A DNA stretch of 64,000 bases, from positions 1,982,001-2,046,000 of the forward strand of contig JAJEKV010000039.1 of the NCBI GenBank assembly GCA_021234155.1. Reading direction: 5' to 3'. Shown here one piece after another: positions 1 to 11,247 of this stretch. Below the pieces are notes generated by a model, which ran no database searches, had not been told where the DNA came from, and saw nothing but the letters and a program-made list of their open reading frames with translations. The DNA is from Isoetes taiwanensis. Its lineage: Eukaryota; Streptophyta; Lycopodiopsida; Isoetales; Isoetaceae. How positions within the stretch are numbered: position 1 is the stretch's first letter; the number at the start of each line of letters is the position of its first letter. The position numbers and the translations under genes were made by a program.

Positions 1-61
1 ATACTAGCCAAGGAACTTCTGACTCTGACACTCAAAGCCGCAGCCCTCCGGTTCGTACACG

Positions 62-2725
62 TCGGCTTCCACCACCAATGCAGTTTATGCCACCACATCC
101 AACTCCTGTGCATCTTTACCACCACCTGTGCATTTTACTCCACCAGAACCCACAGAACAATGCAACCTTCCTCCACCCATTCGTTTCATTCCAGACGAGC
201 TCAGACTCCCTCCTCCTGTTCATTTTAGTCCGTCTCCCTTAGTTCAGCTTAGACAGCCTACCCGGGCGCAAATAACTGCATCACCATCCATTGCACTACA
301 TGATGCCACTTTTAATGGGAGTAGTCAGCACCATGCAACTCCTATGTTTTATGAGACTTCTGGAGCTACTCAACTACGTCACCAGCCTCAACTTCTTTTT
401 CCAAGGGAAAGGCAAATCTCTTCCACACAAGATCATCCCATGCCTAATCACACAGCATCCACTAGTACAACGTCCATTCCTACAGTGTCAGATGAAGAAA
501 CACCTCAGGTTGCTCTCTCAGATGATGATGATGATGTAGCACAGCCACAAGTCTCCATGTTCGTATTTAAAGCTCCTCCTAGTGAAAATCTTAAGCGAAA
601 CTTACACAAGAAAGCTTGTACATCACAAAGGAGAAAGAAACTAATAGATGAGGGTCACTTGAGCGCAACACATACAAAGCATTGTTGTCTTCAACGCTGT
701 TTGCTAAAGATTGGACTAAAAGAATTAAGGTTGATTCGAGACAACTATAGTTCAATGACTTTGTTAGACCAAAGGGGCTACTTAGCCTTCAATATTCGGC
801 CAGATTATGGTGACAAGTTTACTTACACAGCTGGTGGCCACACCATCTGTCAAACGACCTTCAAAATGATTCATGCTTTAGGCAGCAGACGGCTTCACCG
901 CTTGAAAAGGAGGCTTCACAAGAATCCTGGAATTAAGACTACTACCATTCGGGAAGTATATCCAGAACTCATGCGCTTCAATGTGTTTCTTGGATGGAAG
1001 GCTTCTTCAAGGAGTCTTGCGAGAAACTGCCTAACAGCCCTATGTACCACTTGAGTGACAACTTCACGAAACGTGAAGTCTACAATAATTATAGGATTTG
1101 TGTGTCGAGGCTGGAGAACGCCATGTATGCTACTCTTACTTCACTGTGCTCTGGAAAAAGGAATTTTCCCGTGTGTCTATTTCCAGAAAGCACCGGATGT
1201 CTGTTTGTGCTACATGCTCTGAACTAAAAGCTCAGAGACAGAATGCAAGGACACTTCACACTAGAAGTAAGCTTCCAAAACGTACTCTTGACTAATTCTA
1301 CTCAATGGTAGGTTTTTTTCCTCAACATGTTTTCATTTCAGATGCATTAAAAGAGAAACTGAACAAGCACGGAGAACAACAATCTTTGGAAAAGAGAAAA
1401 TTGACAAAACAAAGGAAGAAAGCTTTAGAACAACCACTCAACTACATATCGGTTGTTATTGATGGAATGGACCAGAAGAAGACCACCCTACCTCACTTTG
1501 TCAATGTGCCTAAGGATGCTCCTGAAGAAGATTTCATACATCTGCATGTAGTTGGTGCCATGGTTTTTAATGGGAAGCTCTCTTGCAAGGCATTCTTGAA
1601 CTATCCAAACATTCATGCTGATCCAAATCTCACTATCACAATTTTGAATAAGATTCTTTCCAGTCTGGAGCATATACCACTAGTTCTATACCTTCAGCTA
1701 GACAACACGACGAGAGAGAATAAGAATCAGGCATTGTTTGCTTACTATGCCATGCTAGTTGAAAATGAAATCTTCAAGAAGGTGAAGATTGATTTTCTGC
1801 TTGTTGGTCATACACATGATCAAATTGACCAGATGTTCAGTAGGTTCTCTAAACATCTTGCTAAAAAAAAAGCTCTCAGCCTGCCTGCAATGATTGAGGT
1901 TATCCAAGACTCCTACAATCCTCACTCAGAAATCGAGATATTGAAAGAAACTTATGATTTCAAGGAATGGATTTTTTGGAGAGATCATATGGGTCAATGT
2001 GCAATTGAGCCCTTACGAAACATTACATTTCAGCATCAGATTAAATTCTCACTTGCAGATGGCAAGTCCATCCTACAAGGAAAGAAATATGCCACATCCT
2101 TGTAGTGGCAGCCAGCAGCTGGTATTCAATTCATTCACACAATCCCCGAGACTACTTCCATGCTCTCTACAGAGCAAATGCCTCGAAAGAGCTTGAAAGA
2201 AATTACAAAGAGTAAAAAGGAGGGAAGAGCATTTGACTCAAAAAAATCATTGGATTACATTGAGACCAATATTCAGTCATGCTCTAATCACTTTGGGGAG
2301 GCAGATGCTTCATGGTGGCCTCAGTTCTTTTCTCAGCAACATGGCTTATTACAAGCCGTGTCACAAGGTCGAAGACCTGTTGCATTCAACTGGCCATCTA
2401 GGCAAACTCTGCCTATGCAAATTGAGAATCAAGAAGAACATGTGCAGCTAATGCCTAGCTTAGATGAAGATGACAGAGTCATGTATACTGGCCCCAGACG
2501 CACAGCACAATAAGTTGCTCAGGTTTCTGGTTCTGTCTCAGAGATTCAAAAAGGAATGCTTGTTGTTATCCCAACTGATGATGATGAGATTGGGAAGCTA
2601 TTCTGGCTGGCTAGAGTGTTGGAGGTAACAAGAGAGGATGGAATTTCCACTCAATTAAAAGTGCACTGGATGAGAACAAATGCTGCCAATGCTTTCAACG
2701 GGAGTTATAATAAAGAAAAAAATTA
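62..2725 (+). pseudogene. DUF7869-like transposase-like gene, decayed
   Basis: A long gene can be followed through changing frames. It has a proline-rich N-terminus (PPPVHF repeats), a basic linker (RRKK at about 630), a region with LSDNFTKREVY at about 1047-1080, and a CATC zinc-type motif at about 1208. An acidic core follows, with VVIDGMDQ (about 1450), LDNTTRENKN (about 1700) and VGHTHDQID (about 1805). The ENKN and HTHxxID motifs are typical of the uncharacterised DUF7869 family, which I believe to be an RNase H-like, transposon-related fold; the three acidic motifs would fit such a fold. The C-terminus has FWLARVLEV and VHWM (about 2600-2670), like a small BAH or chromo-type barrel. Frameshifts lie near 112, 985-1050 and 1110-1135, with in-frame stops at 2103 and 2511. 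One apparent stop lies inside a predicted intron. The true start is probably upstream of the window. Confidence 0.75.
1267..1341 (+). other. predicted 75-nt spliceosomal intron in the DUF7869-like gene
   Basis: The donor is GTAAGC, a CTAAT branch-point-like site lies in the middle, and a T-rich tract ends in TTTCATTTCAG. Removing it deletes the in-frame TAA at 1293 and joins the zinc-motif region to the ALKEKLNKHG region in one frame. The length is near the plant minimum. Confidence 0.6.
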
Positions 2726-3253
2726 AATAAATTATTAATGTACTAAATTAAATACTAGAATTCTCAACCTTCTCGACTCACTAGTCGAGATGGCATAAGG
2801 CCTGACGCAAATTCCTCAAACTCCATAAGCCAAGCTTTATTCTCTACCAAAACAGAACCAAAAGCATTTTTTCGAATAAAACCAAGTATTCTTCTCTTTA
2901 CCCTGCCCATGTTGGAGTGACGGAGAAGAATCTGCCATAGCTATTCCTTCTTTAAAGCTCAAACTTTGTACTCTTCAAAGCTCAAACCATTGCAGCACGT
3001 TGTAATATATGGAGTCAAACGTTGGGCTTGGAACCCACTACACCCAGCAGAATCAAAAGCAGAAAAGGGTACTCTTTTACTATACAAAGCAGCGGAGAAT
3101 TGGGTTTGCCTTACCTATTGCTCTCTGCCGGGAAAATGCGTTTTGCTTGTCATTTGCCAAAAGATTCAAACCCGAACCCAACTACAAACAAGGACAGGCC
3201 CATTGATCGATGCATTAATACAGAGATATAGATAGAAGGCAAAGCCAGGAAGC
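2726..3253. other. intergenic, no gene recognised
   Basis: The short overlapping ORFs around 2966-3235 have no recognisable motif and no consistent reading frame. I see no repeat or RNA gene. Confidence 0.4.
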
Positions 3254-3662
3254 ATGAATGGCTATGACAGAAGAAGAAATGGTTCGGCCAGGCTCAATAA
3301 TGGAAGAACAAAGCGAGGTGGGTTGGCTGTAAAAACAGGAGTGGGAAGGAGAGCAAAGTCTAAAGCAAACACTAGTATTATAGATCTAGCTGAAGTAAAG
3401 GTCCTTGCATATGACTTTGTTCTAACTGCTGCTAATAAGTTACGTGCGGTCACTCAAACTTTAATAAGGTCGGCATGTAAATTAGATATTCAACCTAGAA
3501 AGGTGGCCAAAAAAGAAGATGATGAAGACTCACTTGTAGACAGTGAGCAAGAAGATCGTTCGAGTACATCCAGTTTTGAGAGTGAAGGTGAGGATGAAGG
3601 CTCCATTGATCAAGGACTAAACGAGTCTGAGGATGACATGTATCCCGATATTGCTGCAAAAT
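3254..3662 (+). CDS. unknown acidic protein, probable first exon
   Basis: The ORF opens with a basic, Arg/Lys-rich N-terminus of about 40 residues, then a hydrophobic helix-like stretch (LAEVKVLAYDFVL). It ends in a highly acidic, Ser-rich tail (KKEDDEDS, SEGEDEGS). I do not recognise the family. The open frame runs to 3679, but a strong GTAAGT donor starts at 3663 and coding character stops there, so this may be an exon whose partner is lost. The basic-then-acidic composition would suit a nuclear protein, but that is only composition. There is no neighbouring gene on the same strand to give context. It could also be a chance ORF. Confidence 0.35.
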
Positions 3663-3786
3663 GTAAGTTTGTCCGATGACTCAAACATATAAATAGGAGA
3701 AAGTGCAAGTGATGAGGCTTTGTTAAAATGTGCTATATTTTTGACAATTATTGGAATAATTTTGTAAAATTTTCACAAACGCTGAA

Positions 3787-3808
3787 TATATCACCTTTTT
3801 ATCACTCT
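3787..3808 (+). repeat. 22-bp direct repeat, left copy
   Basis: This copy is identical to 6704-6725. The shared core reads ATCACCTTTTTATCACTCT. The two copies lie 2,917 bp apart and enclose the HUH endonuclease gene. The flanks outside the repeat differ. It may mark the ends or target of an inserted element. Confidence 0.6.
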
Positions 3809-4449
3809 GCCACTTTATCGCAGATGGATGCTCTAGGCAATTGACCACCGTCAGATATGGGAATATTCTGAGGTATATGCCCTCTAGTGCGATCCCATGC
3901 GTACACGTCATTGCGCAATGGGGTCAAACGCTGATGTGGCTCTATTTTCAAGGGCCCCTTGACATCCATTGGCAGTAATTTAAATGTGATTTTGACCCCA
4001 AGATAGCAACTGGCCCTGCTGGCTCCACTAAAGCAGGAACGTCTGAAGCTTCTAAAACCATCTCCAATGGGGCTTCTGCCACAAGCTCCGGATTGGGCAC
4101 ATAGCAATGCAGCCAAAACTCCCTACTGTCCAATAAGAAACACTGGCCAACTTAAGTCTGGCAAGTTAGGCGACAGAAATGAAGACAATGAACTAAGAAC
4201 AAAACCAGCTGGAAATATTCCTTAAAACCAATGCGTGCATTGGCATGTTTGAAGAATCAGAAGCTAATTTCTTACACCAGCGAAAACATAATGGCTCAAG
4301 CCACAAAACCTGTGGACCATATGATTGCAGCAGCAGATACTTGTGCATGGGCCCCAAATTAGAACACATAAATAAGCCTGGCTCTTACAATAGAGAAGCG
4401 TATAAGAAAAGCTACAATGCGTAGGAGGTGAAGCAGAAGCGAAAGAGGA

Positions 4450-4520
4450 CCTGGTGGGGGATTCGAACCCCCTCTTGCGATCTTGTGACTCTCAAGCGAT
4501 CGCCCGCCCTTAAGGGGCAG
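4450..4520 (-). other. tRNA-like fragment (T-arm / B-box and hairpin)
   Basis: On the minus strand a perfect T-arm, GGGGGTTCGAATCCCCC (4456-4472), holds a consensus pol III B-box. It is preceded by a strong hairpin (GCGAT..CTTG..CAAG..ATCGC). I cannot fold a full cloverleaf with a matching acceptor stem and D-arm, so this is more likely a tRNA-derived remnant or SINE piece than a working tRNA. The rest of 3680-4796 shows no gene. Confidence 0.4.
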
Positions 4521-4796
4521 GGGCTATTCCCATGCAGATGCAAATGCAAGCACACCATGTTTCCTCATGAGTTTTTTGAGTTTTTCAGTTTTTTCTTTTG
4601 AACATTCAATGCCATGAAGCCAAATAAGCAGACAAATCTGGTTTTACCAAGCAAAGACAAGCATTTTTTGGCTGACCTGCAGTCCATTTGCAGAGCCTTT
4701 TTCCATGTTGTTCACTTTTTTTTCCCTTTTCTCATTCCTACGACCTGCCACACACAAAGAACACAGTAAGCAAACAGACCAAGCAAATGACACACT

Positions 4797-5290
4797 CTAG
4801 TTGTTGTTCATGACAGAGTTGTGACGTCTGGCCAACGCATCAATACGGCGCAATTCCCTGAGAAGAAGAGCCCGCGCAAGGTTCATATGCGCCCGCATAT
4901 GCTGCCGTTCATCAGTGGTGACCTCCACCTCTTCCCATTCCATATGAGACACGACCTCTTCCAATGCTGCAAAGAGCCTCCCAAGCTGCATCCTAAACGG
5001 GCGAGGCGACCCACGGACTCGCCCGGCGTGTTAATGTTAACAACACTTGCCACAACATCGAGCCACCGCACATGCTCCCCTGTTGGAGAGAAGACAACGG
5101 GGAGAGGGGGCATTGTGAATTACATCATGGACACTTGGCGGGGAGGGCAGTGCGTGCGGAGGGGAAGATGGGCCCTCCTCATCACTTTCAATGTTAATGG
5201 CGCCATCGGTGGCCTCATCCCAACAGTGCAGGGGATCACGCTAACAAGCAGCCCCATTCCCAACCTCCATACCAAAGACGATCCATCTCT
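4797..5290 (-). CDS. possible second protein or 3' exon beside the HUH gene
   Basis: Downstream of the HUH gene on the same strand, one frame gives an acidic, proline-rich stretch (INIESDEEGPSSPP, about 5200-5140). Another frame gives a 64-residue helical ORF (4797-4991) with a Glu-rich middle and an Arg-rich end. A T-rich acceptor-like TTTGTTTGCAG lies just before 5296. These could be exons joined by splicing, a broken second ORF of the same element, or noise. I do not recognise the sequence. Confidence 0.3.
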
Positions 5291-5376
5291 ATTCCGGGCA
5301 TAGTAACTGCAAACAAAGATACAAAATCAAAGCAAACAAAGACATATGTACAAAAGTTGCAGGCAGCCCCCTCAAG

Positions 5377-6375
5377 TCACCCAATTGCCATTGTGTAATC
5401 TGTTGTGTCAAGAGGGATGAAGTCAGTGCCAGGCATGTCCCCAACAGCCTCGGGTCTGAATTCAGCATCCTCCCCTTCCACAAAATTCTCATCCATGTCT
5501 CCAGGCATGGCAGCCTCGTCCCAGTATCTTTTCCTACCCTGCCCAATCCGCTGAATGGGCTCCATCCCAGCTGGGATCCCATACAACACACATCTAACAT
5601 CGCTTGGCAAGGCCACTCTGGGGTTCAATGTCAGATGCCAGGCGGCCTTGACCCTATGCTCAGAGATAAAGGCAGTATTAGAAGGAAGGATCCAGCTAGT
5701 AGACAACACAAATTTGCCGGTTCTAAGCATCCTAGTGATTGTGTATACAAGACTAGAGCTCAGTTGCCTTCCACCATGATAGTTTACAAAATGAAGAGCC
5801 CTTCCCAACAGGTTTCTGTTATCCAGAACTACCACATGCTTAATGTCCCCTGCACCATACAGCAAGTACAGGTCCTTCCCCATCTCCAATTGGCGCTCCG
5901 AAACATTCTTTGTGTGCAGCTTGAAGTGGGGCTTCCCCATATCCTTCATGCAATACCCTATGAGCCCCTCAAAACAATGGAGCTTCGTATTCCTTAATGC
6001 CTTGCACACAAGGACAACCCCCACAGGCTTCTTAGCTCCCCACCCAAACCTACGCTTCATGGCCAAATTGACTACTCTAGGGGACTTCAGAGCTAGCCTA
6101 AACACACACTGGTAATGCAAGTGATCTAGATCACTCCCCCTCTCCGCTGCAACAGCACCTGCCACACAGTCCTCCTCACAGAATTTAATCAGCATGTCAT
6201 AGAACTCTGGGGGTGCATCCTTGCCTGCCACACCCAGGGTAACACTGACGTCTATGAGGCCTATGCCTTCATCCTCAGGCCCATCTGTGCATGCCTCCAC
6301 AGCAGACCTGCCAGAAGAGCACTCTCGCTGCCCATTCCTGCCTGCCCGGTCTGCTCTCCTAGCATCCCTCCTCAT
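5377..6375 (-). CDS. HUH (Rep-type) endonuclease, putative rolling-circle transposon enzyme
   Basis: An intact 332-aa ORF. The N-terminal 35 residues are Arg-rich. A Rep-like fold follows with its motifs in the right order: LIDVSVTLG (residues 40-48, motif 1 position), HLHYQ (85-89, the H-hydrophobic-H metal-binding motif) preceded by E78, and YCMKD (141-145, catalytic Tyr141 with Lys144). These match the three motifs of HUH endonucleases of the CRESS-virus and plasmid Rep type. The 180 residues after motif 3 contain no Walker A, so there is no superfamily-3 helicase and it is not an ordinary CRESS Rep. The C-terminus is acidic (DMDENFVEGEDAE). Single-domain Rep enzymes of this kind drive the eukaryotic transposons called Replitrons; that assignment is my inference. 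No introns are needed. Confidence 0.7.
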   Translation of the reverse strand: MRRDARRADRAGRNGQRECSSGRSAVEACTDGPEDEGIGLIDVSVTLGVAGKDAPPEFYDMLIKFCEEDCVAGAVAAERGSDLDHLHYQCVFRLALKSPRVVNLAMKRRFGWGAKKPVGVVLVCKALRNTKLHCFEGLIGYCMKDMGKPHFKLHTKNVSERQLEMGKDLYLLYGAGDIKHVVVLDNRNLLGRALHFVNYHGGRQLSSSLVYTITRMLRTGKFVLSTSWILPSNTAFISEHRVKAAWHLTLNPRVALPSDVRCVLYGIPAGMEPIQRIGQGRKRYWDEAAMPGDMDENFVEGEDAEFRPEAVGDMPGTDFIPLDTTDYTMAIG

Positions 6376-6703
6376 GGAAAGAAAACAAACAAATGAAGAA
6401 ATAACAGAAGCGAATGAAGCTCACCTGCTGAAGGCACCTCCAAGCTCACGATTTGTGCAGACATATTGGCGGCTTGCCCATCTTATCCACTCCCACGATG
6501 CCAGGAACGGCAAGCATGGCCTTCCAAACATAGCGCCCTACATCCGCGAACACAGACCATTGCTGAATGCGCCCCAGAGGAAAAACAGTCGAAAATTGCA
6601 AAGATTCCCTTACGCCCAATTGCTGTACGCTTTTTGATACAATACACCCCAATAACCATTACAATCTTATGTTATAAACATACCCTTTCACAAACTAGCA
6701 AAC

Positions 6704-6725
6704 TATATCACCTTTTTATCACTCT
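6704..6725 (+). repeat. 22-bp direct repeat, right copy
   Basis: Perfect match to 3787-3808, on the 5' side of the minus-strand HUH gene. See the left copy for the meaning. Confidence 0.6.
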
Positions 6726-7215
6726 ACTACCCTTGCAGTTTTTTCCATTGCCTACTTTTTGCTACACCTCATATAAGTAACTATTTTTTGTTCCAAATTA
6801 GGAGGCTGAAAATAGCTATTAAATACTTTTGCATAGAAGCTATGTTCAATCAACCCCTCAAAAAGGTACCTGAATTACCTAAATTGTCACACTTGTCACG
6901 AACAAACCTTCAAAATGGCCTTTTTTTAGGGAATTTTTTTAGCAAATCTTTCAAAGATTCCTTCTGAAGCGCGTTTGGAGCAAATAAGTGTGTTTCAATT
7001 TAAACTTTGTTTATTAATCATATAATATGGATGAAGTGAGATGTTTATTCCAAGAGCACTTTAAAGTATTACAATGTTGTAAATATTGTTCCTAGTTGTA
7101 TATGACTCACAAACCCTTTGCAGTAACAAAATAGAATGACTCTATGGACGTGATTTGTTACATCTATTAGCAAATGGTAGTCAGAACCATAACTTGACTA
7201 ATAACAAAGCTCGTT

Positions 7216-7293
7216 GTTGTTGGGCCTAAAGAGAATTCTACTGTAGGAAAGCATGTTGTTGGGTCTAAAGAGAATTCTACTGTAGGCAAGCAT
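7216..7293 (+). repeat. tandem duplication, 2 x 39 bp
   Basis: The two units, both starting GTTGTTGGG, are 39 bp apart and differ at only two positions (C/T and A/C). Confidence 0.85.
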
Positions 7294-10200
7294 AGGTAGA
7301 ATACGTTGCTAAATTGAATTAGGGGCAAGAGAAAAATAGGAAAATTGAAGAAGACAATTATTATAGGTATAGGTTATATGAATTTATATAGATTTTTGCT
7401 TATTGTTGTAATTACTTTTGCCTAATGTTGCAAATGCATATTCTTTCATTCCGTTCACAATTCCACCTCCTAGCTCCATAACTCTCCCTTTCTGAAACAT
7501 ACATGTGTTGGAATTGCTATTGCTTGCAACGATCTAGGAGCTGTGAACATTAATGATATGATTCATCGATATTGCTCGTCAATAAATATCAGCCTCAATC
7601 TGCACATTCCTCAAGATCATTGCACTCCACGATCTACATCATGTGTTATGTTCGTACAAACATCTATGTTGCATATCAAACAATCAATTGGAAGCATATC
7701 AACTTAGGCTCTAAGTCCCATTGAGTGCCATTATGGCCGTTATTTAGAAGTGACATTGTTGCCTTTATCTTTTATCAGATTTGTGCCTTGCTGACATACT
7801 TAACCATCATATGCGACTAACGGAATTGCCACAGATGGAATAAACACACCAATATTTGAAAAGAACTGTCATTCACCTAGATCATGTCATTGAAGCACAA
7901 ATGTATAGGCATAACTACAAATTTTCATAAGTTCTAGACATACCATGACATAGTTGATAGTAAGTTCTGCAAGGATTTGCCTCTAGATCTATGCTTTGTG
8001 CAATGCATTTTAGCTTTATACGGAGTGCCTTGAGAAAAATCCTTGCTCTACCTACATCTCAGAGGATTAGGCCAAGAATATAAAACAATGTGAAAGACTG
8101 TATCATGATGGATACTTGGAACTTGGTATGCATTCTACACAGGGAAAGTTTAAAATATTTTGTTAGGATGATCAGCTGTGGTACTTTTTGCTCTTAAAGG
8201 TGGTGCTTGGTTTGCATAAAACGTTTATAGCAAACATAAAAATCAGACAAACTTGAAGACCCTAAGCACAATTTAAAACAATAAAAAACTATCGTAGTGT
8301 GGAGATCAATTGTATTCTTCTTACTCATGCAAACTCACAAAGCGAATGTACAGATCTAGTTCCAATGTATTGATAACCTACTTACATGTATCTTCTTTTC
8401 GCAGTTCTAGACTGGAGTTAACTACCTCTCTGCAAAACTGCAACTCCCTCAAAGATGTTACAGATCTATATGTTGGTTTTGCATCATGCAACAGCCGCTG
8501 TGAGGATGCAAAATAATTATAATAAAATGTTTGTGAAATTGACATGTACAATATCTGCATGGTCCTTTCCTACATTTTGAGTCTTCCACGGTACATGGAG
8601 AGATGAAGACCTAATATGTGTTAAGGCTTGATTGAAACAGGCAGTGAAGATGCCATTTAGCATATCTATAAAATTATCTTCGTGCACAATAGCAGCCCAT
8701 CGTTAGAGAATAGGCAGCATAATGCAGCCAAAAACACTTTGACATGCATTAAATTGAAATAAAAATGATGGACCAAGGCAAAAAAGAAAACAGATAGCAC
8801 GCCACATGCACATACAAACAATTGATAAATAATATGCGGTCAATTTAGCAACAATACTTGCATGTGGCAGAGGCGTGCATCAGATCCATTATTCTTTTCA
8901 TTACCGCCTCATATGTCCTTTCGAAGTAAAGACATGCCCAGACTCAGCTCGTTAATTTATAAACAGGAAAATACCTTTTAACAGCCCTAAACGTAGTTAC
9001 CTTTGACTTCATATGCAACATGTCATCCTCAATTGATGCAATGGAAGCAATGTCACAAAATAGATTGAACAGATTGTCAAATGGATATCTATTGCATTGC
9101 CAGGCCTGCACAAATAAATATTTAAGGTCAGGCACATACCTTTACTTCTGCGCATTTGGATGCTCCAATCATAAGCAATCACAACTCTTATCCATTTTGA
9201 ACCTACACATTCTCCCTTCAAATAAGCCTATCTCAATACACTGTTTTACAGATTCTTAACAGGTTCATATGATAAAATTGCATTCAATTTGTTTCAAACA
9301 ACTTATGTCTTTTATGGCTTGATATAGTGTACTCCGTGGCTTAACAACCTCATTAAAAGCTTCATAAGGAAAACAAAAATAGGATCCATTCTCAGTATCT
9401 CAACAACCATTTCCAGCTCGTCTTTGCTTTGCCTGCAATGCCTCTAAGCAGAGGAAAAGATGTCAACTCGTTTCTTTTGTATACTCAAATGATGGATTAT
9501 GGATTTACATAGTACCCATACAATACCCATATGCTTCAAATGATTTGAAAATGGTTCCATGAAGATTTTTCACAGCAGGGGTAATAAGAAAATAGCTGCC
9601 TATTGTATTACCTGTTGTTACAGCCAACAAACACATGGTTGAAATTTTAGAGCTGGAACAAGCTTATTTTCATAACAATGTTGCACTGACAGAACATGGA
9701 TGTGCTTAGAAATTGTGCTATAAACTCCACAAAGTCATCATACTTCTATTTGTAATCTGAGAATTTACCTTCAAAAAGAATGTGTTAACTCTCTTAGTTG
9801 AGCCAACCCCTCTGAAGATTGGGAGGGGCAAACGTGAAGATTATAGATCACCTCAATGCATTGCACTAACAAAGCCTGTGAGAAGCGACGTTCTTGTAAA
9901 AGCACAAAATTTTATATGCTCATTGGGTGCACATTGAGAAGGAGAATCCTTCTGTAAATGATGCCTTAAATATATCAGAATACTATCTTTAAGTCCTAAC
10001 TCCTAATCCAGCCATTTAGAAGCTAAATAAAGGGCTTAAGTATTAAACATGCATAACATGCATCTATATGCAACTTTGTATAGCTGCAGCTAAGTTTGTA
10101 ATTTGGATGCCACATCTATAACACTATAATACTTGATGAAAGTGTTCTATGTGCTTATTAAAAGTACGCAAGTTGATGGAGGGGTAAATGGCAATTGAAT

Positions 10201-10303
10201 ATTCTCTAGTCTCCTGGCCAGAGGCCAGAGAATATCCAATGGAAGATAACCGCCTCTTTTAGGCCATTCAATGTTCTCTCGCTTCCTCCTGTACTTGATC
10301 TAC

Positions 10304-10387
10304 ATGTCTAGAGGTTGTGAATTAGGATAAAATCCATAAGTGGCAATGTCTAGAGGTTGTAGAACATGACAAAATCCAGAAGTGTAA
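10304..10387 (+). repeat. tandem duplication, 2 x 42 bp, diverged
   Basis: ATGTCTAGAGGTTGT recurs 42 bp later, and both copies continue into AAAATCCA-AAGTG. Confidence 0.7.
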
Positions 10388-10696
10388 TATTTACATTTAT
10401 CTGTGATGGATCCATATATATTTAGATTTTACTACAGAAGATAGACAAAAGAACAGACAATGGGGCCATTTTTGCTCTACAATATAGAAGGGAAAAGATA
10501 AAATTTGATAGAAAATGTGATTTGTACTAAAGCAAACACCAAAGCATGCGTAATTCTTGTGCAATGGTAGCATCAGTGTCCATAACACCACAATGGAGGG
10601 CTATAACACTAATTCCATCGATCTGAGACATCGGATCGCCATTCTAGAATGGGACGAGCATGCAGGTTTTGCATGCATGCGGGCGGCGCATGTCCG

Positions 10697-11247
10697 TTCT
10701 GGTTGGGAGTTCGCTATTTTAGGCGTGTTTCTGCATCGACGTCTCATCGGCGCTTCCTCTTCTCTCAGCAGTACCTATTTCTCTTTGAACCCACCCTCCC
10801 CCCCTTCTTTGTTTTTGTATTTTTATCGCGTGGCATGCGCGTAATCAGCCCCTCCACTCTGGGAGGTTTGTTTTGTCTTGTTGTTTTTGTTGGTGATGTG
10901 CAGGTACAGGTTAGCGAGCGGCATCTGTTTTCGGCTTCTCCATTCGTGGGTTTTGGGAGCGATTTTTATGCCTTACGTTTGTCTAAGCCCCTTGCCGAAG
11001 GCTTATCACTAGGGTTTTTCCTCGAAAACCCGAAAGGGCGGGGTTTTTTAATCCCGGTGATAAGCTTTCGGCAGGTACACTAGCCCAATCTCTATTAGCA
11101 TTGTATTTTGTTGGGGTCCAAATGATATAATTGGATTTTCCCTTTATTTTCCCATTCTGGTTGGGAGTTCGCTATTTTAGGTGTGATTCTGCATCAACAT
11201 CTCATCGGCGCTTCCTCTTCTCTCAGCAGTACCTATTTCTCTTTGAA
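10697..11247 (+). repeat. 93-bp direct repeat around a hairpin
   Basis: The copies at 10697-10789 and 11155-11247 are 93 bp each with no indels and few mismatches. Both begin TTCTGGTTGGGAGTTCGC and end CTATTTCTCTTTGAA. The 365 bp between contain a 16-bp inverted repeat with one mismatch (10994-11009 against 11057-11072). The arrangement resembles short terminal repeats around a small element, but no coding capacity is present. Confidence 0.6.

Larger units (their letters stand above)
6780..10550. other. AT-rich intergenic sequence with small tandem duplications
   Basis: No ORF has recognisable coding character. I see two tandem duplications (listed separately) and no RNA gene or element end. 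Confidence 0.5.

Noticed and set aside
4450-4520. Functional tRNA gene
   Set aside because: The T-arm is perfect, but no acceptor pairing, D-arm or anticodon arm in the right places could be found.
5377-6375. Integrated CRESS virus (geminivirus-like) Rep
   Set aside because: No superfamily-3 helicase, no capsid gene and no origin nonanucleotide seen; a minimal HUH transposon fits better.
8310-9259. ORFs of 60-80 aa on both strands
   Set aside because: AT-rich random-looking ORFs with no motif, neighbour or splice support.
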